From assembly GCA_017883135.1 (NCBI GenBank), contig JADGOE010000017.1, positions 1 to 45,592 on the forward strand: DNA of 45,592 bases, read 5' to 3'. Both the position numbers and the translations under genes were made by a program. The DNA is from Acidimicrobiales bacterium (GTDB lineage Bacteria > Actinomycetota > Acidimicrobiia > Acidimicrobiales > RAAP-2). The notes below the pieces were generated by a model. The model saw only the letters and a list, made by a program, of their open reading frames with translations. It was not told the origin of the DNA and made no database searches. This document shows, piece by piece, positions 34,667-43,272 of the stretch (the first letter of the stretch is position 1; each line of letters opens with the position of its first letter).

Positions 34667-35455
34667 ATGGGACTGCTCGAGGGAAGACGAATTCTGGTGA
34701 CCGGGGTGCTCACCGACGCATCGCTGGCCTTTGCGGTGGCCCGCACGGCCCAGCAGGAAGGGGCCGAGGTGGTCCTCAGCGGAGCCGGACGGGGCCTCTC
34801 CCTCACCCGGCGGACCGCTCGCAAACTACCGGTCGAAGCGGACGTCCTCGAGATCGATGTCACCGAACCGGAGCAGCTGGCAGCTGCGGCAGCAAGCCTC
34901 ACCGAACGATGGGACCGGTTGGACGGCCTTGTCCACGCCATCGGCTATGCGCCCCCGGAGTGCCTCGGTGGAGACATGTTCCGTGCCAACTGGGACCAGG
35001 TCCAACTGGCGCTTCATGTCTCTGCCTATTCACTGAAGGCCCTGGTCGAGGCGTTCCGGCCCCTGTTGGTCGCTGCCGGCCAGGGCGGCGGCACGGGTGC
35101 CTCCGTGGTCGGCCTCGACTTCGATGCCTCGGTGGCCTGGCCGGCCTATGACTGGATGGGCGTCTCCAAAGCCGCCCTCGAATCCCTGTCGCGCTACTTG
35201 GCCCGGGACCTCGGGCACCAGCGGATCCGGGTCAACCTGGTGGCAGCCGGCCCGGTCAAGACCTTGGCGGCGAAGTCGATCCCCGGATTCATCGCATTCG
35301 AAGAGACGTGGGCCGAGCGGGCGCCGCTCGGATGGGACGTTCTGGACACCGACGTCGTGGCCCGCGCCTGCCTGGCCTTGCTTTCGGACCTCCTTCCGAT
35401 GACCACTGGTGAGATACTCCACGTCGACGGAGGGGTGCACGCACTCGGCGCCTGA
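34667..35455 (+). CDS. Enoyl-ACP reductase, InhA/FabI type
   Basis: 262 residues. SDR-fold enoyl reductase with LVTGVLTDASLAF at the NADH-binding end (atypical SDR glycine motif shared with InhA) and the catalytic Tyr161 and Lys168 (YDWMGVSKAALES). VVGLDFDAS and GPVKTLAAKSIPGF match InhA closely. The segment VHAIGY has Ala92 where M. tuberculosis InhA has Ser94. It completes fatty acid elongation in FAS II. The 62-base divergent gap to npdG has a TAACCT about 15 bases before the ATG, compatible with a very short leader. Confidence 0.92.
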   Translation: MGLLEGRRILVTGVLTDASLAFAVARTAQQEGAEVVLSGAGRGLSLTRRTARKLPVEADVLEIDVTEPEQLAAAAASLTERWDRLDGLVHAIGYAPPECLGGDMFRANWDQVQLALHVSAYSLKALVEAFRPLLVAAGQGGGTGASVVGLDFDASVAWPAYDWMGVSKAALESLSRYLARDLGHQRIRVNLVAAGPVKTLAAKSIPGFIAFEETWAERAPLGWDVLDTDVVARACLALLSDLLPMTTGEILHVDGGVHALGA

Positions 35456-35513
35456 GCGTTTCGCCACCGGTCACCGATCTGTCGTCGTCCACCATCGAGC
35501 CGGAGGAACCGCC

Positions 35514-35951
35514 ATGCTGACCCCAGACCAATTGCGGAACTGCATCGCCGCCTACGTGGACGCGGTCAACGCCCGCGATCCCGCCGCCATCGCAGCGCTC
35601 TTCACCGAAGATGCCGAACAGGCCGACCCAGCCTCCAACCCGCCGAACATCGGCCGGTCCGCCATCGCCACCTTCTTCGAGAACAGCATCGGCGCAAGCG
35701 AGACATGGACCTTCAGGGCAAAATCCGTCCACACCTGCGCCCACGATGTGGCCATCACTTTCGAGATCACCCTGGTCACCGGCGGATCGACCATGACCAT
35801 CGAAGGCATCGAGGTCTTCACCACCGATGAGGACGGCCTCTTCACGTCGGTACGCGCCTACTGGGACGATGCCGACCTGGCCTTCGCCCAGCCGCCTCCA
35901 CCGCCAGCGACGGCCAAGACCGATACCGCGACCCAGGAGACCGACCCATGA
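35514..35951 (+). CDS. SnoaL-like (NTF2-fold) protein, first of a pair
   Basis: 145 residues from the ATG preceded by GGAGGA. The NTF2/ketosteroid-isomerase fold is indicated by LRNCIAAYVDAVNARDPAAI, ALFTEDAEQADPASNPPNIG (each 20 residues) and the late IEVFTTDEDGLFTSVRAYWDD region. Such proteins act as isomerases, cyclases or hydratases on cyclic ketones, or simply bind ligands. The C-terminus is Pro/Thr-rich. Its stop overlaps the start of the second SnoaL-like gene (ATGA), so the two are probably coupled and may form a heterodimer. Confidence 0.83.
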   Translation: MLTPDQLRNCIAAYVDAVNARDPAAIAALFTEDAEQADPASNPPNIGRSAIATFFENSIGASETWTFRAKSVHTCAHDVAITFEITLVTGGSTMTIEGIEVFTTDEDGLFTSVRAYWDDADLAFAQPPPPPATAKTDTATQETDP

Positions 35952-36394
35952 CCGCCAGCGCCAACCAACTGGGCAACCTGATCGCCCGCTACGCCGAGTC
36001 GATCGACAGCGGCGACTTCGACGGCGTGGCCGACCTGCTCGGGGCTGCCTCGGTGGGCGGGGCCGACCCCGAGTCACTGCTGACCGGTCGGGAGGCGATC
36101 CGCAGACTGTTCTCCTCCACCGCACGGCTCTATCCCGATGGCACGCCGCGGACCAAGCACGTCACGACCAACCTGATCCTGGAGATCGACGAGGATGACG
36201 GCACCGCTACTGCGCGCTCGTACTGGACGGTCCTCCAGGCGGTGCCCGGGCTCCCTCTCCAGCCGATCCTGGCCGGGCGCTACCACGATCGATTCGAGCG
36301 TCGGGATGGATCCTGGCGATTCTCCGAGCGCAGGTACCTGGTCGACCTGGTGGGTGACGTGAGCCACCACATGATCACCGATCTCCCCGAGTAA
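35948..36394 (+). CDS. SnoaL-like (NTF2-fold) protein, second of a pair
   Basis: 148 residues. LGNLIARYAESIDSGDFDGV is the N-terminal helix pair; GREAIRRLF, TKHVTTNLILEID, TATARSYWTVLQ and RYHDRFERRDGSWRFSERRY are typical of the SnoaL_4-type domain found in ring-hydroxylating and aromatic/steroid gene clusters. A His in TKHVT is commonly conserved. Function is not assignable beyond a small ligand-binding or isomerase fold. Coupled to the preceding SnoaL-like gene. Confidence 0.83.
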   Translation: MTASANQLGNLIARYAESIDSGDFDGVADLLGAASVGGADPESLLTGREAIRRLFSSTARLYPDGTPRTKHVTTNLILEIDEDDGTATARSYWTVLQAVPGLPLQPILAGRYHDRFERRDGSWRFSERRYLVDLVGDVSHHMITDLPE

Positions 36395-36455
36395 TCGGAG
36401 CCCGGCCGGCCGCTACCCCCGCGAGGTCATCGCCCCGGGGAACACCTCGGCGACT

Positions 36456-36485
36456 TTGACCGGCACGGGCATCCGACCCTACGTT
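36456..36485 (+). promoter_or_regulatory. Possible promoter for the SDR gene
   Basis: TTGACC (36456-36461) and TACGTT (36480-36485) are separated by 18 bases and lie about 50 bases before the SDR ATG, within the 143-base gap after the second SnoaL-like gene. The GAAGGGGGA before the ATG is a good ribosome-binding site. The promoter match is by eye only. Confidence 0.35.
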
Positions 36486-36537
36486 CGCCCCAACAGTCCG
36501 GGTCCCGTGACCTGGACACCACGAAGGGGGATGTCCG

Positions 36538-37284
36538 ATGGGACGACTCGACGACTCTGTCGCCGTAGTGACCGGTGGTGCTTCGGGGATCGGTGCCGCC
36601 TGCGCCGAACGCCTGGCCGACGAGGGGGCCACGGTGGTCACCATCGACATCACCGGCTCGGTGGACCACCTGCTCGACGTCCGCGACGAAGCTGCAGTGG
36701 AGGCGGCATTCGCATCGGTGATGAGTAGCCATGGTCGACTCGATGCGGTGGCGAACGCCGCCGGGGTGGCCGGCGGCGGGCCGATCCACCTGCTCGACGA
36801 AGACGAGTGGGACCGGGTGGTCGACGTCAATCTCAAGGGAACGTTTCTGGTCGACAAGCACAGTGCCATCCACATGCTGGCCCAGGGCCGGGGCTCGATC
36901 GTGAACATTGCCAGCATCGAAGGCCTCGAGGGCACCGAGGGTGGCAGCGCCTACAACGCCTCCAAGGGCGGCGTGGTCATGCTCACGAAGAGCATCGCCA
37001 TCGACTACGGGCGTCGGGGAATCCGGGTGAACTGCATCTGCCCCGGTGGCATCGACACCCCGTTGCTTCGGGCCATCACCGACTCGGACGGGATGGACCT
37101 CTACCGCGAGAGGCTTCGCGAGGAGCACCTTCTCGGTCGGTTCGGCCGGCCGTCGGAGATCGCCGCGGCGGCAGCCTTCCTCGCCTCCGACGATGCTTCG
37201 TTCATCACCGGGCACGCGCTGGTCGTGGACGGTGGGTTCACCGCCGGCCTCCGCGTCGGGCTGCTCGAGCAGCTCGGCATGTGA
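36538..37284 (+). CDS. Short-chain dehydrogenase/reductase
   Basis: 248 residues of a classical SDR: cofactor motif TGGASGIG at 12-19, NAAG at 73-76, and the catalytic Ser126, Tyr139 and Lys143 (YNASKGG). NCICPGGIDTP follows. Asp37 after the second strand (VVTIDIT) predicts NAD rather than NADP. Substrate not predictable; hydroxysteroid- or alcohol-type oxidation fits the neighbours. It is followed by the flavin monooxygenase after a 57-base gap that contains two copies of TACGACCGA. Confidence 0.9.
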   Translation: MGRLDDSVAVVTGGASGIGAACAERLADEGATVVTIDITGSVDHLLDVRDEAAVEAAFASVMSSHGRLDAVANAAGVAGGGPIHLLDEDEWDRVVDVNLKGTFLVDKHSAIHMLAQGRGSIVNIASIEGLEGTEGGSAYNASKGGVVMLTKSIAIDYGRRGIRVNCICPGGIDTPLLRAITDSDGMDLYRERLREEHLLGRFGRPSEIAAAAAFLASDDASFITGHALVVDGGFTAGLRVGLLEQLGM

Positions 37285-37341
37285 CGACTAGCGCCCCCCC
37301 GCTACGACCGAACCCCGTTACGACCGAGGAGCGAACCCCAA

Positions 37342-38508
37342 GTGACCATCGATGGACCTCAAGCAGCGCGCAGCCTGCGGGAACTGGTCGCCGACGAGGC
37401 AGCGGACTCCGAGCGCAACCGCACGCTCAATGAGCGAACCGTCGAGGCGCTGTGGGACAGCGGACTGATGCAGTGGTGCAACCCATTCGAGGCCGGAGGC
37501 AGCGAACCGACCTTTGCGCAGATGATCGACACCTGGATCGAACTCTCCTGGCAGGACGGATCACTTGGTTGGATCGGGATCGCCAATCTGCCGTCGGCTG
37601 CCGCGTGCGCCGCCTATCTTCCAGCCGAGGGATTCGACGAAGTCTTCACCGCCCACGAGAACCGGATCACCGTGGGCGGCCAGTTCTTCCCCAACGGTCT
37701 GGGCGAGACCGTCGCCGGGGGCTACCGGATCTCGGGTGCCTGGAACTTCGGTTCCGGCACCGGTCACGCCCAGTACGTGGCTGCCGGGTTCATCCCCACC
37801 GTCGAAGGCGAGATGGTCGCCGGCGACGACGGCGTCCCCCCGCTGCTGGTGGCGGTCATCCCTCGCGAAGAGGTCGTCTTCACCGACGGATGGCACGTTC
37901 AAGGACTGAAGGGCACCGGCTCGTTCGACTACAACGTGACCGACCTCTTCGTACCCGATGCTCGCACCTTCGAACTGTTCTGCCGCGCGCCGCAGCGTGG
38001 CGGATCGGCGGCATTCAAGATGGGCCTGATCCCGATCACAGCCGCCGGCCATGCGTCGTGGGCACTGGGTGTGGCCAAGAGCATGCTCGACGACGTCACC
38101 GAGTTGGCCGCCAGCAGGGTCCGCATGGGCGATGACGCATCGCTGGCGCACCGGACCACCTTCCAACGAGAGCTCTCCCATCACCTGGCCATGTGGAAGG
38201 CGGCCCGGCTGCTCGTGGTGACCACGTTCGGCGACGCCGAGCGGGCGGTTGTGGACGGCCCGGCCCTCACCCCCACAGCGCGGGCCGACATGCGGGTGGC
38301 CGCCACCTACGCCACCGAGGCCAGCCGGACCGTCGTCCAGTGGGCCCACTTGGCGGCCGGCACCCCTGCCATCCGAGAGGGCGTCCGCCTCGAACGGGCC
38401 TTCCGCGACATGTACACCGGGACCCAGCACGTCTTCATCGGCGAAAAGACTTACAGCGACGCCGCGAAGATCTACCTGGGGCTGGTCGAGGACCAATTCG
38501 GGTTCTGA
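37342..38508 (+). CDS. Acyl-CoA dehydrogenase-fold flavin-dependent monooxygenase (HsaA/DszC-like)
   Basis: 388 residues from a GTG with GAGGAG upstream. It has the N-terminal helical domain (RTVEALWDSGLMQWCNP), the flavin-domain segment ISGAWNFGSGTGHAQYVAAG (20 residues) and the C-terminal helical region ATYATEASRTVVQWAHLAAG. SGxWxFxSGxxHA is the pattern of two-component flavin monooxygenases such as HsaA, not of true acyl-CoA dehydrogenases; the latter's catalytic Glu region is not evident. Such enzymes hydroxylate phenols or steroid-derived rings using reduced flavin from a partner reductase, which is not in this window. Converges with the aldehyde dehydrogenase gene. Confidence 0.82.
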   Translation: MTIDGPQAARSLRELVADEAADSERNRTLNERTVEALWDSGLMQWCNPFEAGGSEPTFAQMIDTWIELSWQDGSLGWIGIANLPSAAACAAYLPAEGFDEVFTAHENRITVGGQFFPNGLGETVAGGYRISGAWNFGSGTGHAQYVAAGFIPTVEGEMVAGDDGVPPLLVAVIPREEVVFTDGWHVQGLKGTGSFDYNVTDLFVPDARTFELFCRAPQRGGSAAFKMGLIPITAAGHASWALGVAKSMLDDVTELAASRVRMGDDASLAHRTTFQRELSHHLAMWKAARLLVVTTFGDAERAVVDGPALTPTARADMRVAATYATEASRTVVQWAHLAAGTPAIREGVRLERAFRDMYTGTQHVFIGEKTYSDAAKIYLGLVEDQFGF

Positions 38509-38562
38509 GTCGCTTCCCCCGTCGGGTATCCGGTCAGAGGCACTCTCTGCAGGGGGTTCGGC

Positions 38563-39996
38563 TCAGAGCTGCATCGCCTTCACCTCGAGGAACTCCTCCA
38601 AACCGAATGCACCGAACTCGCGCCCGTTGCCAGACTGCTTGTACCCGCCGAAGGGCGCCATCGGATTGAAGCCACCGCCATTGACCTCGACCTGACCGGT
38701 CCGCAGGCGCCGGGCCACCGCCTTGGCCCGCTCGGGGTCGCCGGACCATACCCCGCCCGCCAGTCCGTACTCCGTGTCGTTGGCGATCTCGACCGCCTCC
38801 TCCTCGGAGTCGTAGGGAATGATCACGAGCACCGGTCCGAAGATCTCATCCCGTGCGATGGTCATGTCGCGGGCCACCGACGAGAACACGGTCGGCTTGA
38901 CGAAGTAGCCCTTCTCGAGTCCGTCGGGCGCCTCCGGTCCGCCGGTCACCAAGGTTGCTCCCGCGCCTATCCCCTTGTCGATGTAGTTGCGCACCCGATC
39001 CCGCTGGGCCGAGGACACCAGCGGTCCGAGACGGGTCTCACCATCGAAGGGATCACCGGGTGTGAACGACTCGGCCGCCGACTTTGCCAACTCTTCCACT
39101 TCCGACAGTCGTGAGCGGGGCACCAGCATCCGGGTCAGCGCGCTACAGGTCTGGCCGGAGTTGAGATAGCACTTGCCCACCCCGTCGGGAACGGCCCGGG
39201 CGAGGTCTGCATCATCGAGGATGACGTTGGCGGACTTGCCGCCCAACTCGAGTGCGACCCTCTTGACGGTGGACGCCGCCACTTCCGAGACCCTCTTTCC
39301 GGCCCTGGTGGAACCGGTGAAGGAGACCATGTCCACATCACGGTGGCCGGCGATCGCCTCACCCACCACCGGACCGAACCCGGTCACCAGGTTGAACACC
39401 CCGGCGGGCAGGCCCACCTCCTCGAAGATCTCGGCCAGGACGAAGGCGTTGAGTGGTGCTACCTCGCTCGGCTTGAGCACCACGGTGCACCCTGCTGCCA
39501 ACGCCGGAGCCACTTTGGCGGCGATCTGGTGCAGGGGGTAGTTCCACGGGGTGATGGCCCCGACCACGCCGATCGGCTCGCGCACGACCAGCGAGTTGCC
39601 GATGGTCTGCTCCCAGGTGAAGTCGGCCGCCACCTGGGCCATCGAGCCGAAGGACGCCATCGGCAGGCCCACCTGCACCAGCTGGGAGAGGATCAATGGC
39701 ATGCCCACTTCGTGGGTGATCAGGTCGGCCAGCGAATCCATCCGCGAACCGAGGGCCTCGCTGACCCTGGTCAGCAATGCCGTCCGCTCCTCGACGGGAG
39801 TGGCTGACCATCCGGGGAACGCCTGGTGCGCGGCGCCCACGGCGCGGTCGACATCCTCGGTCGTGCCCTCAGGTACCGTCCCGATCACGTCTTCGGTGGT
39901 GGAATCGATCACACTGATCGACCCCGACCCGGTCGAGGGCACCCAGGCGCCTCCGATGTAGAGCTCGTTGCGGGTAACTGTCTTCATTGGCTCCAT
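38563..39996 (-). CDS. Aldehyde dehydrogenase (NAD(P)+-dependent)
   Basis: 477 residues from the ATG of MEPMKTV, preceded by AAGGGAG at five bases. Catalytic residues are in place: Asn152 (PWNYPLHQ), Glu250 ([10 protein letters not shown]) and Cys284 ([11 protein letters not shown]). [13 protein letters not shown] is the cofactor-binding loop and EIFGPVLVI the C-terminal signature. It oxidises an aldehyde to a carboxylic acid. Divergent from the tetR gene, so it is the likely target of that regulator. Confidence 0.94.
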   Translation of the reverse strand: MEPMKTVTRNELYIGGAWVPSTGSGSISVIDSTTEDVIGTVPEGTTEDVDRAVGAAHQAFPGWSATPVEERTALLTRVSEALGSRMDSLADLITHEVGMPLILSQLVQVGLPMASFGSMAQVAADFTWEQTIGNSLVVREPIGVVGAITPWNYPLHQIAAKVAPALAAGCTVVLKPSEVAPLNAFVLAEIFEEVGLPAGVFNLVTGFGPVVGEAIAGHRDVDMVSFTGSTRAGKRVSEVAASTVKRVALELGGKSANVILDDADLARAVPDGVGKCYLNSGQTCSALTRMLVPRSRLSEVEELAKSAAESFTPGDPFDGETRLGPLVSSAQRDRVRNYIDKGIGAGATLVTGGPEAPDGLEKGYFVKPTVFSSVARDMTIARDEIFGPVLVIIPYDSEEEAVEIANDTEYGLAGGVWSGDPERAKAVARRLRTGQVEVNGGGFNPMAPFGGYKQSGNGREFGAFGLEEFLEVKAMQL

Positions 39997-40019
39997 GGTG
40001 CTCCCTTGTGATCCGACGT

Positions 40020-40043
40020 GTCCGGGCCACTGTAGGCCCGGAC
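40020..40043. promoter_or_regulatory. 9-bp perfect inverted repeat in the aldehyde dehydrogenase leader
   Basis: GTCCGGGCC and GGCCCGGAC flank a 6-base centre (ACTGTA). The element lies 24-47 bases upstream of the aldehyde dehydrogenase ATG, in the divergent region shared with tetR. It could be a TetR-type operator (24 bp, right size) or an RNA hairpin in the leader. Nothing similar was seen elsewhere in this region. Confidence 0.45.
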
Positions 40044-40101
40044 CATCGACGTCGACACGCCCCTGCCGGGGGGACCACCTCCGGCGGCAGTCCCCCCGAT
40101 A

Positions 40102-40130
40102 TTGCATAACGGTTCCGATATATGTAGATT
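40102..40130 (+). promoter_or_regulatory. Probable promoter of the tetR-NMO operon
   Basis: TTGCAT (40102-40107) and TAGATT (40125-40130) are spaced by exactly 17 bases in an AT-rich patch. They lie 40 bases before the GTG start of tetR. This patch stands out from the GC-rich surroundings. Confidence 0.45.
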
Positions 40131-40169
40131 TCCGGACAACGCAGCACCGCAGCGATGTGACGGGGGAAC

Positions 40170-40865
40170 GTGTCCAAGACCCAAGAGGAACGGAAGGCCG
40201 AAACCCGGGCACGGCTGCTGGCCGCAGCCGCCGAGCTCTTTGCCGAACAGGGGATCGACGCCGTGTCGGTGGATGCGGTGGCCGAGGCCGCCGGCCGGAC
40301 GTCGGGTGCGGTCTACGCCCACTTCGGCGGAAAGCAGGGTCTGCTCATGGCCCTGCTCGACTCCTGGAAGGACTCGGTGCTCACCGTGCTTCTGGCCGAG
40401 GTGGCGGTGTCCGACTCGCCCCGTGGCCAGCTGGGCGCGGTGTGGGACAACGTGGCCGACACCGCCGGCGAAAGCTCCGGGTCGTGGTCCCTGCTCGAGC
40501 ACGAGCTCTGGTTGCGCGCCACGCGTGACCCCGAGGTCGCCGACGTCATCCGGGTGCGGAATGCCGAGGCCCGGCGCTACAGCGCCCGCCAATTGGCAGG
40601 TTGGGCCGCATCGGTCGATGCCCGGCCGACGGCCGCACCAGAGGAGTTGGCCGTGCTGGTCAAGGCGCTCCTCACCGGGTTGGCCATGCAGCGACGCCTC
40701 GACCCTGGGTCGGTGAGCGACGACCTCGCCGTGCAAGGCCTGAGCACGCTGCTGGGCCTGCCGGAGGACACTCTCCCTCGGCGACCTCCGGCCCGATCGA
40801 GGTCGGTCTCGCCGACGACGTCACCATCCCCAACCGAGCACCCAGATGAGGAGCCACACCGATGA
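40170..40865 (+). CDS. TetR-family transcriptional regulator
   Basis: 231 residues from a GTG. N-terminal helix-turn-helix: [20 protein letters not shown], then [20 protein letters not shown], the TetR signature. The C-terminal ligand domain is unassigned and the last 30 residues are Pro/Ser/Arg-rich. It overlaps the following NMO-like gene by 4 bases (ATGA), so regulator and enzyme are co-expressed. It is divergent from the aldehyde dehydrogenase, suggesting control of both sides. Confidence 0.92.
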   Translation: MSKTQEERKAETRARLLAAAAELFAEQGIDAVSVDAVAEAAGRTSGAVYAHFGGKQGLLMALLDSWKDSVLTVLLAEVAVSDSPRGQLGAVWDNVADTAGESSGSWSLLEHELWLRATRDPEVADVIRVRNAEARRYSARQLAGWAASVDARPTAAPEELAVLVKALLTGLAMQRRLDPGSVSDDLAVQGLSTLLGLPEDTLPRRPPARSRSVSPTTSPSPTEHPDEEPHR

Positions 40866-41983
40866 ACACCGAGATCAGCCAGAGGCTGGGCATCGAATTC
40901 CCGATCTTCGCCTTCACCCACTGCCGCGACGTGGTTGCCGCCGTCACCAATGCCGGCGGGATCGGCGTGCTGGGTGCCATCGCGTTCAACCCCGAGCAGT
41001 TGGAGGTGGAGCTCACCTGGATCGACGAACACGTCGGCGACAAGCCCTACGGTGTGGACATCGTCATCCCGGCCAAGTACGAGGGCATGGACGAGATGGA
41101 CCCCGACAAGCTCGAGGCCCAGATCCGGGCCCTGGTGCCGGCGGAGCACAAGGAGTTCGCACTCAAGATCCTCGCCGACCACAATGTCCCCGAGCTCCCC
41201 GAGGAGGATGAGCGCAGCAACGGCATGATCGGGTGGACGGCCGCCCATGCTGCCGGACTGATCGACGTGGCACTCCGCCACCCCAACGTCAAACTCATCG
41301 CCAATGCACTGGGCACTCCCCCTCCGGACGTGGTGGCCAAGGTGCAGGGGGCCGGATTGATGATCGGCGCACTTGCCGGGTCGGTCAAGCACGCCCTGAA
41401 CCACAAGGCGGCCGGGCTCGACTTCGTCATCTGTCAAGGGTCCGAAGGTGGCGGGCACACCGGCGATGTGGGGAGCATCGTCTTGTGGCCCGAGGTCATC
41501 GACGCCGTCGCCCCCATCCCCGTGTTGGCTGCCGGCGGTGTCGGCAGTGGGCGCCAGATGGCCGCCGCCCTGGCCCTCGGGGCCCAGGGGGTGTGGTCGG
41601 GCACGCTCTGGCTCACCGTCGAGGAAGCCGACATTCCGCCCAAGCAGATGGAGACCTACCTGGCCGCCACCAGCCGCGACACGGTGCGGTCCCGCTCCTT
41701 CACCGGCAAGCCGTGCCGCATGCTGAAGAACGACTGGACCGACGCGTGGGAGGCCGAGGACTCGCCCGGCCCCCTGCCCATGCCGCTGCAGATGATGGTG
41801 GCCATCGAGGCGGTGTCCCGCGGTCACCGCTATCCCGAGCAGGCCCGTGACGTGAACTTCAACCCCTGCGGCCAGGTGATCGGCCGGGCCACCACGGTCC
41901 GGAAGGCCAAGGACGTGGTGTTCTCGATGGTGGAGGAGTACATCGAGGCCACCGAGCGCATGCAGGCCGGGGTGACGGTCTGA
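40862..41983 (+). CDS. Nitronate monooxygenase-like (2-nitropropane dioxygenase family) FMN enzyme
   Basis: 373 residues. TIM-barrel FMN enzyme: EFPIFAFTHCRDVVAAVTNA and GGIGVLGAIAF at the N-terminus. Then CQGSEGGGHTGDVGS (phosphate/FMN loop) and PVLAAGGVGSGRQMAAALALG (PVLAAGGVGSGRQM). Most class members oxidise nitronates; many actinobacterial paralogues in lipid or steroid clusters have other, unknown substrates. The His of GGGHTG matches the conserved catalytic position. Coupled to tetR. Confidence 0.87.
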   Translation: MNTEISQRLGIEFPIFAFTHCRDVVAAVTNAGGIGVLGAIAFNPEQLEVELTWIDEHVGDKPYGVDIVIPAKYEGMDEMDPDKLEAQIRALVPAEHKEFALKILADHNVPELPEEDERSNGMIGWTAAHAAGLIDVALRHPNVKLIANALGTPPPDVVAKVQGAGLMIGALAGSVKHALNHKAAGLDFVICQGSEGGGHTGDVGSIVLWPEVIDAVAPIPVLAAGGVGSGRQMAAALALGAQGVWSGTLWLTVEEADIPPKQMETYLAATSRDTVRSRSFTGKPCRMLKNDWTDAWEAEDSPGPLPMPLQMMVAIEAVSRGHRYPEQARDVNFNPCGQVIGRATTVRKAKDVVFSMVEEYIEATERMQAGVTV

Positions 41984-42096
41984 GGAGGGCACGCTCCCCA
42001 AGGGCCTCTCCGCTCACGTCGTGGCGGGCGGAGCCGCCCGAGGTGGTCTGAGCAGCAGCCTCGTCGGGAACCCCGGCGTCTGCCAGGATCACACTG

Positions 42097-42693
42097 ATGC
42101 AGTACCTGTTTCTGTTCCTGATTATCCTCTGCGTCAATCTGCTCCCCGCGTTCGGCCCCCCGACCTGGACGCTGCTGGTGTTCGCCCGGATCGATTGGCA
42201 TCTCGATCCGGTGGCCATCGTGCTCCTCGGGGGCGTGGCGGCCATGACCGGGCGTTACCTCCTTGCAGTGGGTGCCCGGCGCTTCCGCGGGCATCTGAGT
42301 GCCAGCCGCCGCGAGAACCTGAGTGCAGCCAGCGACGCGCTGCTCAAACGACGGTCGAGCACGATTGCAGCGTTGGCCCTGTTCGCCGTGTCGCCGCTCC
42401 CCTCGGCACAGCTCTTCGTGGCCGCCGGCCTGCTCGAGCTCGATCTGATCCCGCTGACCCTTGCCTTCTTCGCCGGGCGGCTGGTCAGCTACTCGATCTA
42501 CGTCGCGGTGGCCACGCTGGCCGAGCGGCAATTGGGGAGTGTGCTCGGCCAGGTAGTCGGATCACCCTGGTCGATCGCCGTTCAAGTCGTCCTCCTGGCC
42601 GGGGTGGCGGTACTCCCCTTCATCAACTGGAAGCACATCCTCCAGCGGTCCGGTGACGAGAGCGGGGACCCGCCGCCTCCTCAGGCAGCCTGA
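42097..42693 (+). CDS. Integral membrane protein, possibly DedA/VTT-like
   Basis: 198 residues with four or five hydrophobic segments (about 3-20, 33-55, 86-110, 113-133 and 150-167). Charged residues lie between them, and SPLPSAQLFVAAGLLELDL resembles the re-entrant loop and helix of DedA-type (VTT) proteins. The usual FPP/GPPG-like start appears as AFGPPTW. No signal peptide, no catalytic motif. DedA proteins are implicated in lipid flipping and proton-driven transport. The 113-base gap upstream contains a small GC-rich inverted repeat (42026-42039). Confidence 0.55.
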   Translation: MQYLFLFLIILCVNLLPAFGPPTWTLLVFARIDWHLDPVAIVLLGGVAAMTGRYLLAVGARRFRGHLSASRRENLSAASDALLKRRSSTIAALALFAVSPLPSAQLFVAAGLLELDLIPLTLAFFAGRLVSYSIYVAVATLAERQLGSVLGQVVGSPWSIAVQVVLLAGVAVLPFINWKHILQRSGDESGDPPPPQAA

Positions 42694-42814
42694 GGGAGAT
42701 CGAACAGACCTGCTGTTTCTTTTCGGATGGTCCGGCGCGATGATGGCGGAGTGGTCGCCGAGGTGGCCACATCCCGGGGTGGCACTTGGAGGACACTCTG
42801 GAAGGGGGAGGAAC

Positions 42815-43246
42815 ATGCTCGTAGCACATCTGCTCGAGGTCAAAGGGACCATGGTTGCCACGACGACCAGCGATACGACGGTCGGAGCCGTGGTGGCGGA
42901 GTTGGTTCGCCACCGGGTAGGGGCACTGGTCGTCTCACCGGACGGACGCCAGATCGAGGGCATCGTGTCCGAACGCGACATCGTGCTTCGGCTGAGCGAG
43001 CTCCATGTCGACCTCCTCGGGAGGACCGTGGCCACCATCATGTCGACATCGGTGCGGGTCTGTTCGCCATCGGACGACGTGGAATCGATCATGAACCTGA
43101 TGACCGAACAGAGGATCCGCCATGTCCCGGTGGTCGACGACGGTCGACTGTGCGGGATCATCAGCATCGGAGACGTGGTCAAGAGCCGGATCGGCGAGCT
43201 CGAGAAGGACCGCAACGAACTGATGGAGTACATCACCGCTCGCTAA
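42815..43246 (+). CDS. Two-CBS-domain protein
   Basis: 143 residues from the ATG after GGGGGAGGAAC; the frame is open upstream but without a site. Two CBS motifs: GALVVSPDGRQIEGIVSERD (20 residues) and HVPVVDDGRLCGIISIGDVV (20 residues). Stand-alone CBS pairs sense adenosine nucleotides and regulate partners. This type (VSERDIV plus SIGDVVKSRIGELE) is common and conserved but of undefined target. Converges on the response regulator gene 26 bases away. Confidence 0.9.
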   Translation: MLVAHLLEVKGTMVATTTSDTTVGAVVAELVRHRVGALVVSPDGRQIEGIVSERDIVLRLSELHVDLLGRTVATIMSTSVRVCSPSDDVESIMNLMTEQRIRHVPVVDDGRLCGIISIGDVVKSRIGELEKDRNELMEYITAR

Positions 43247-43272
43247 CGACGTGGCTGGTCCGACGCCTTGGT

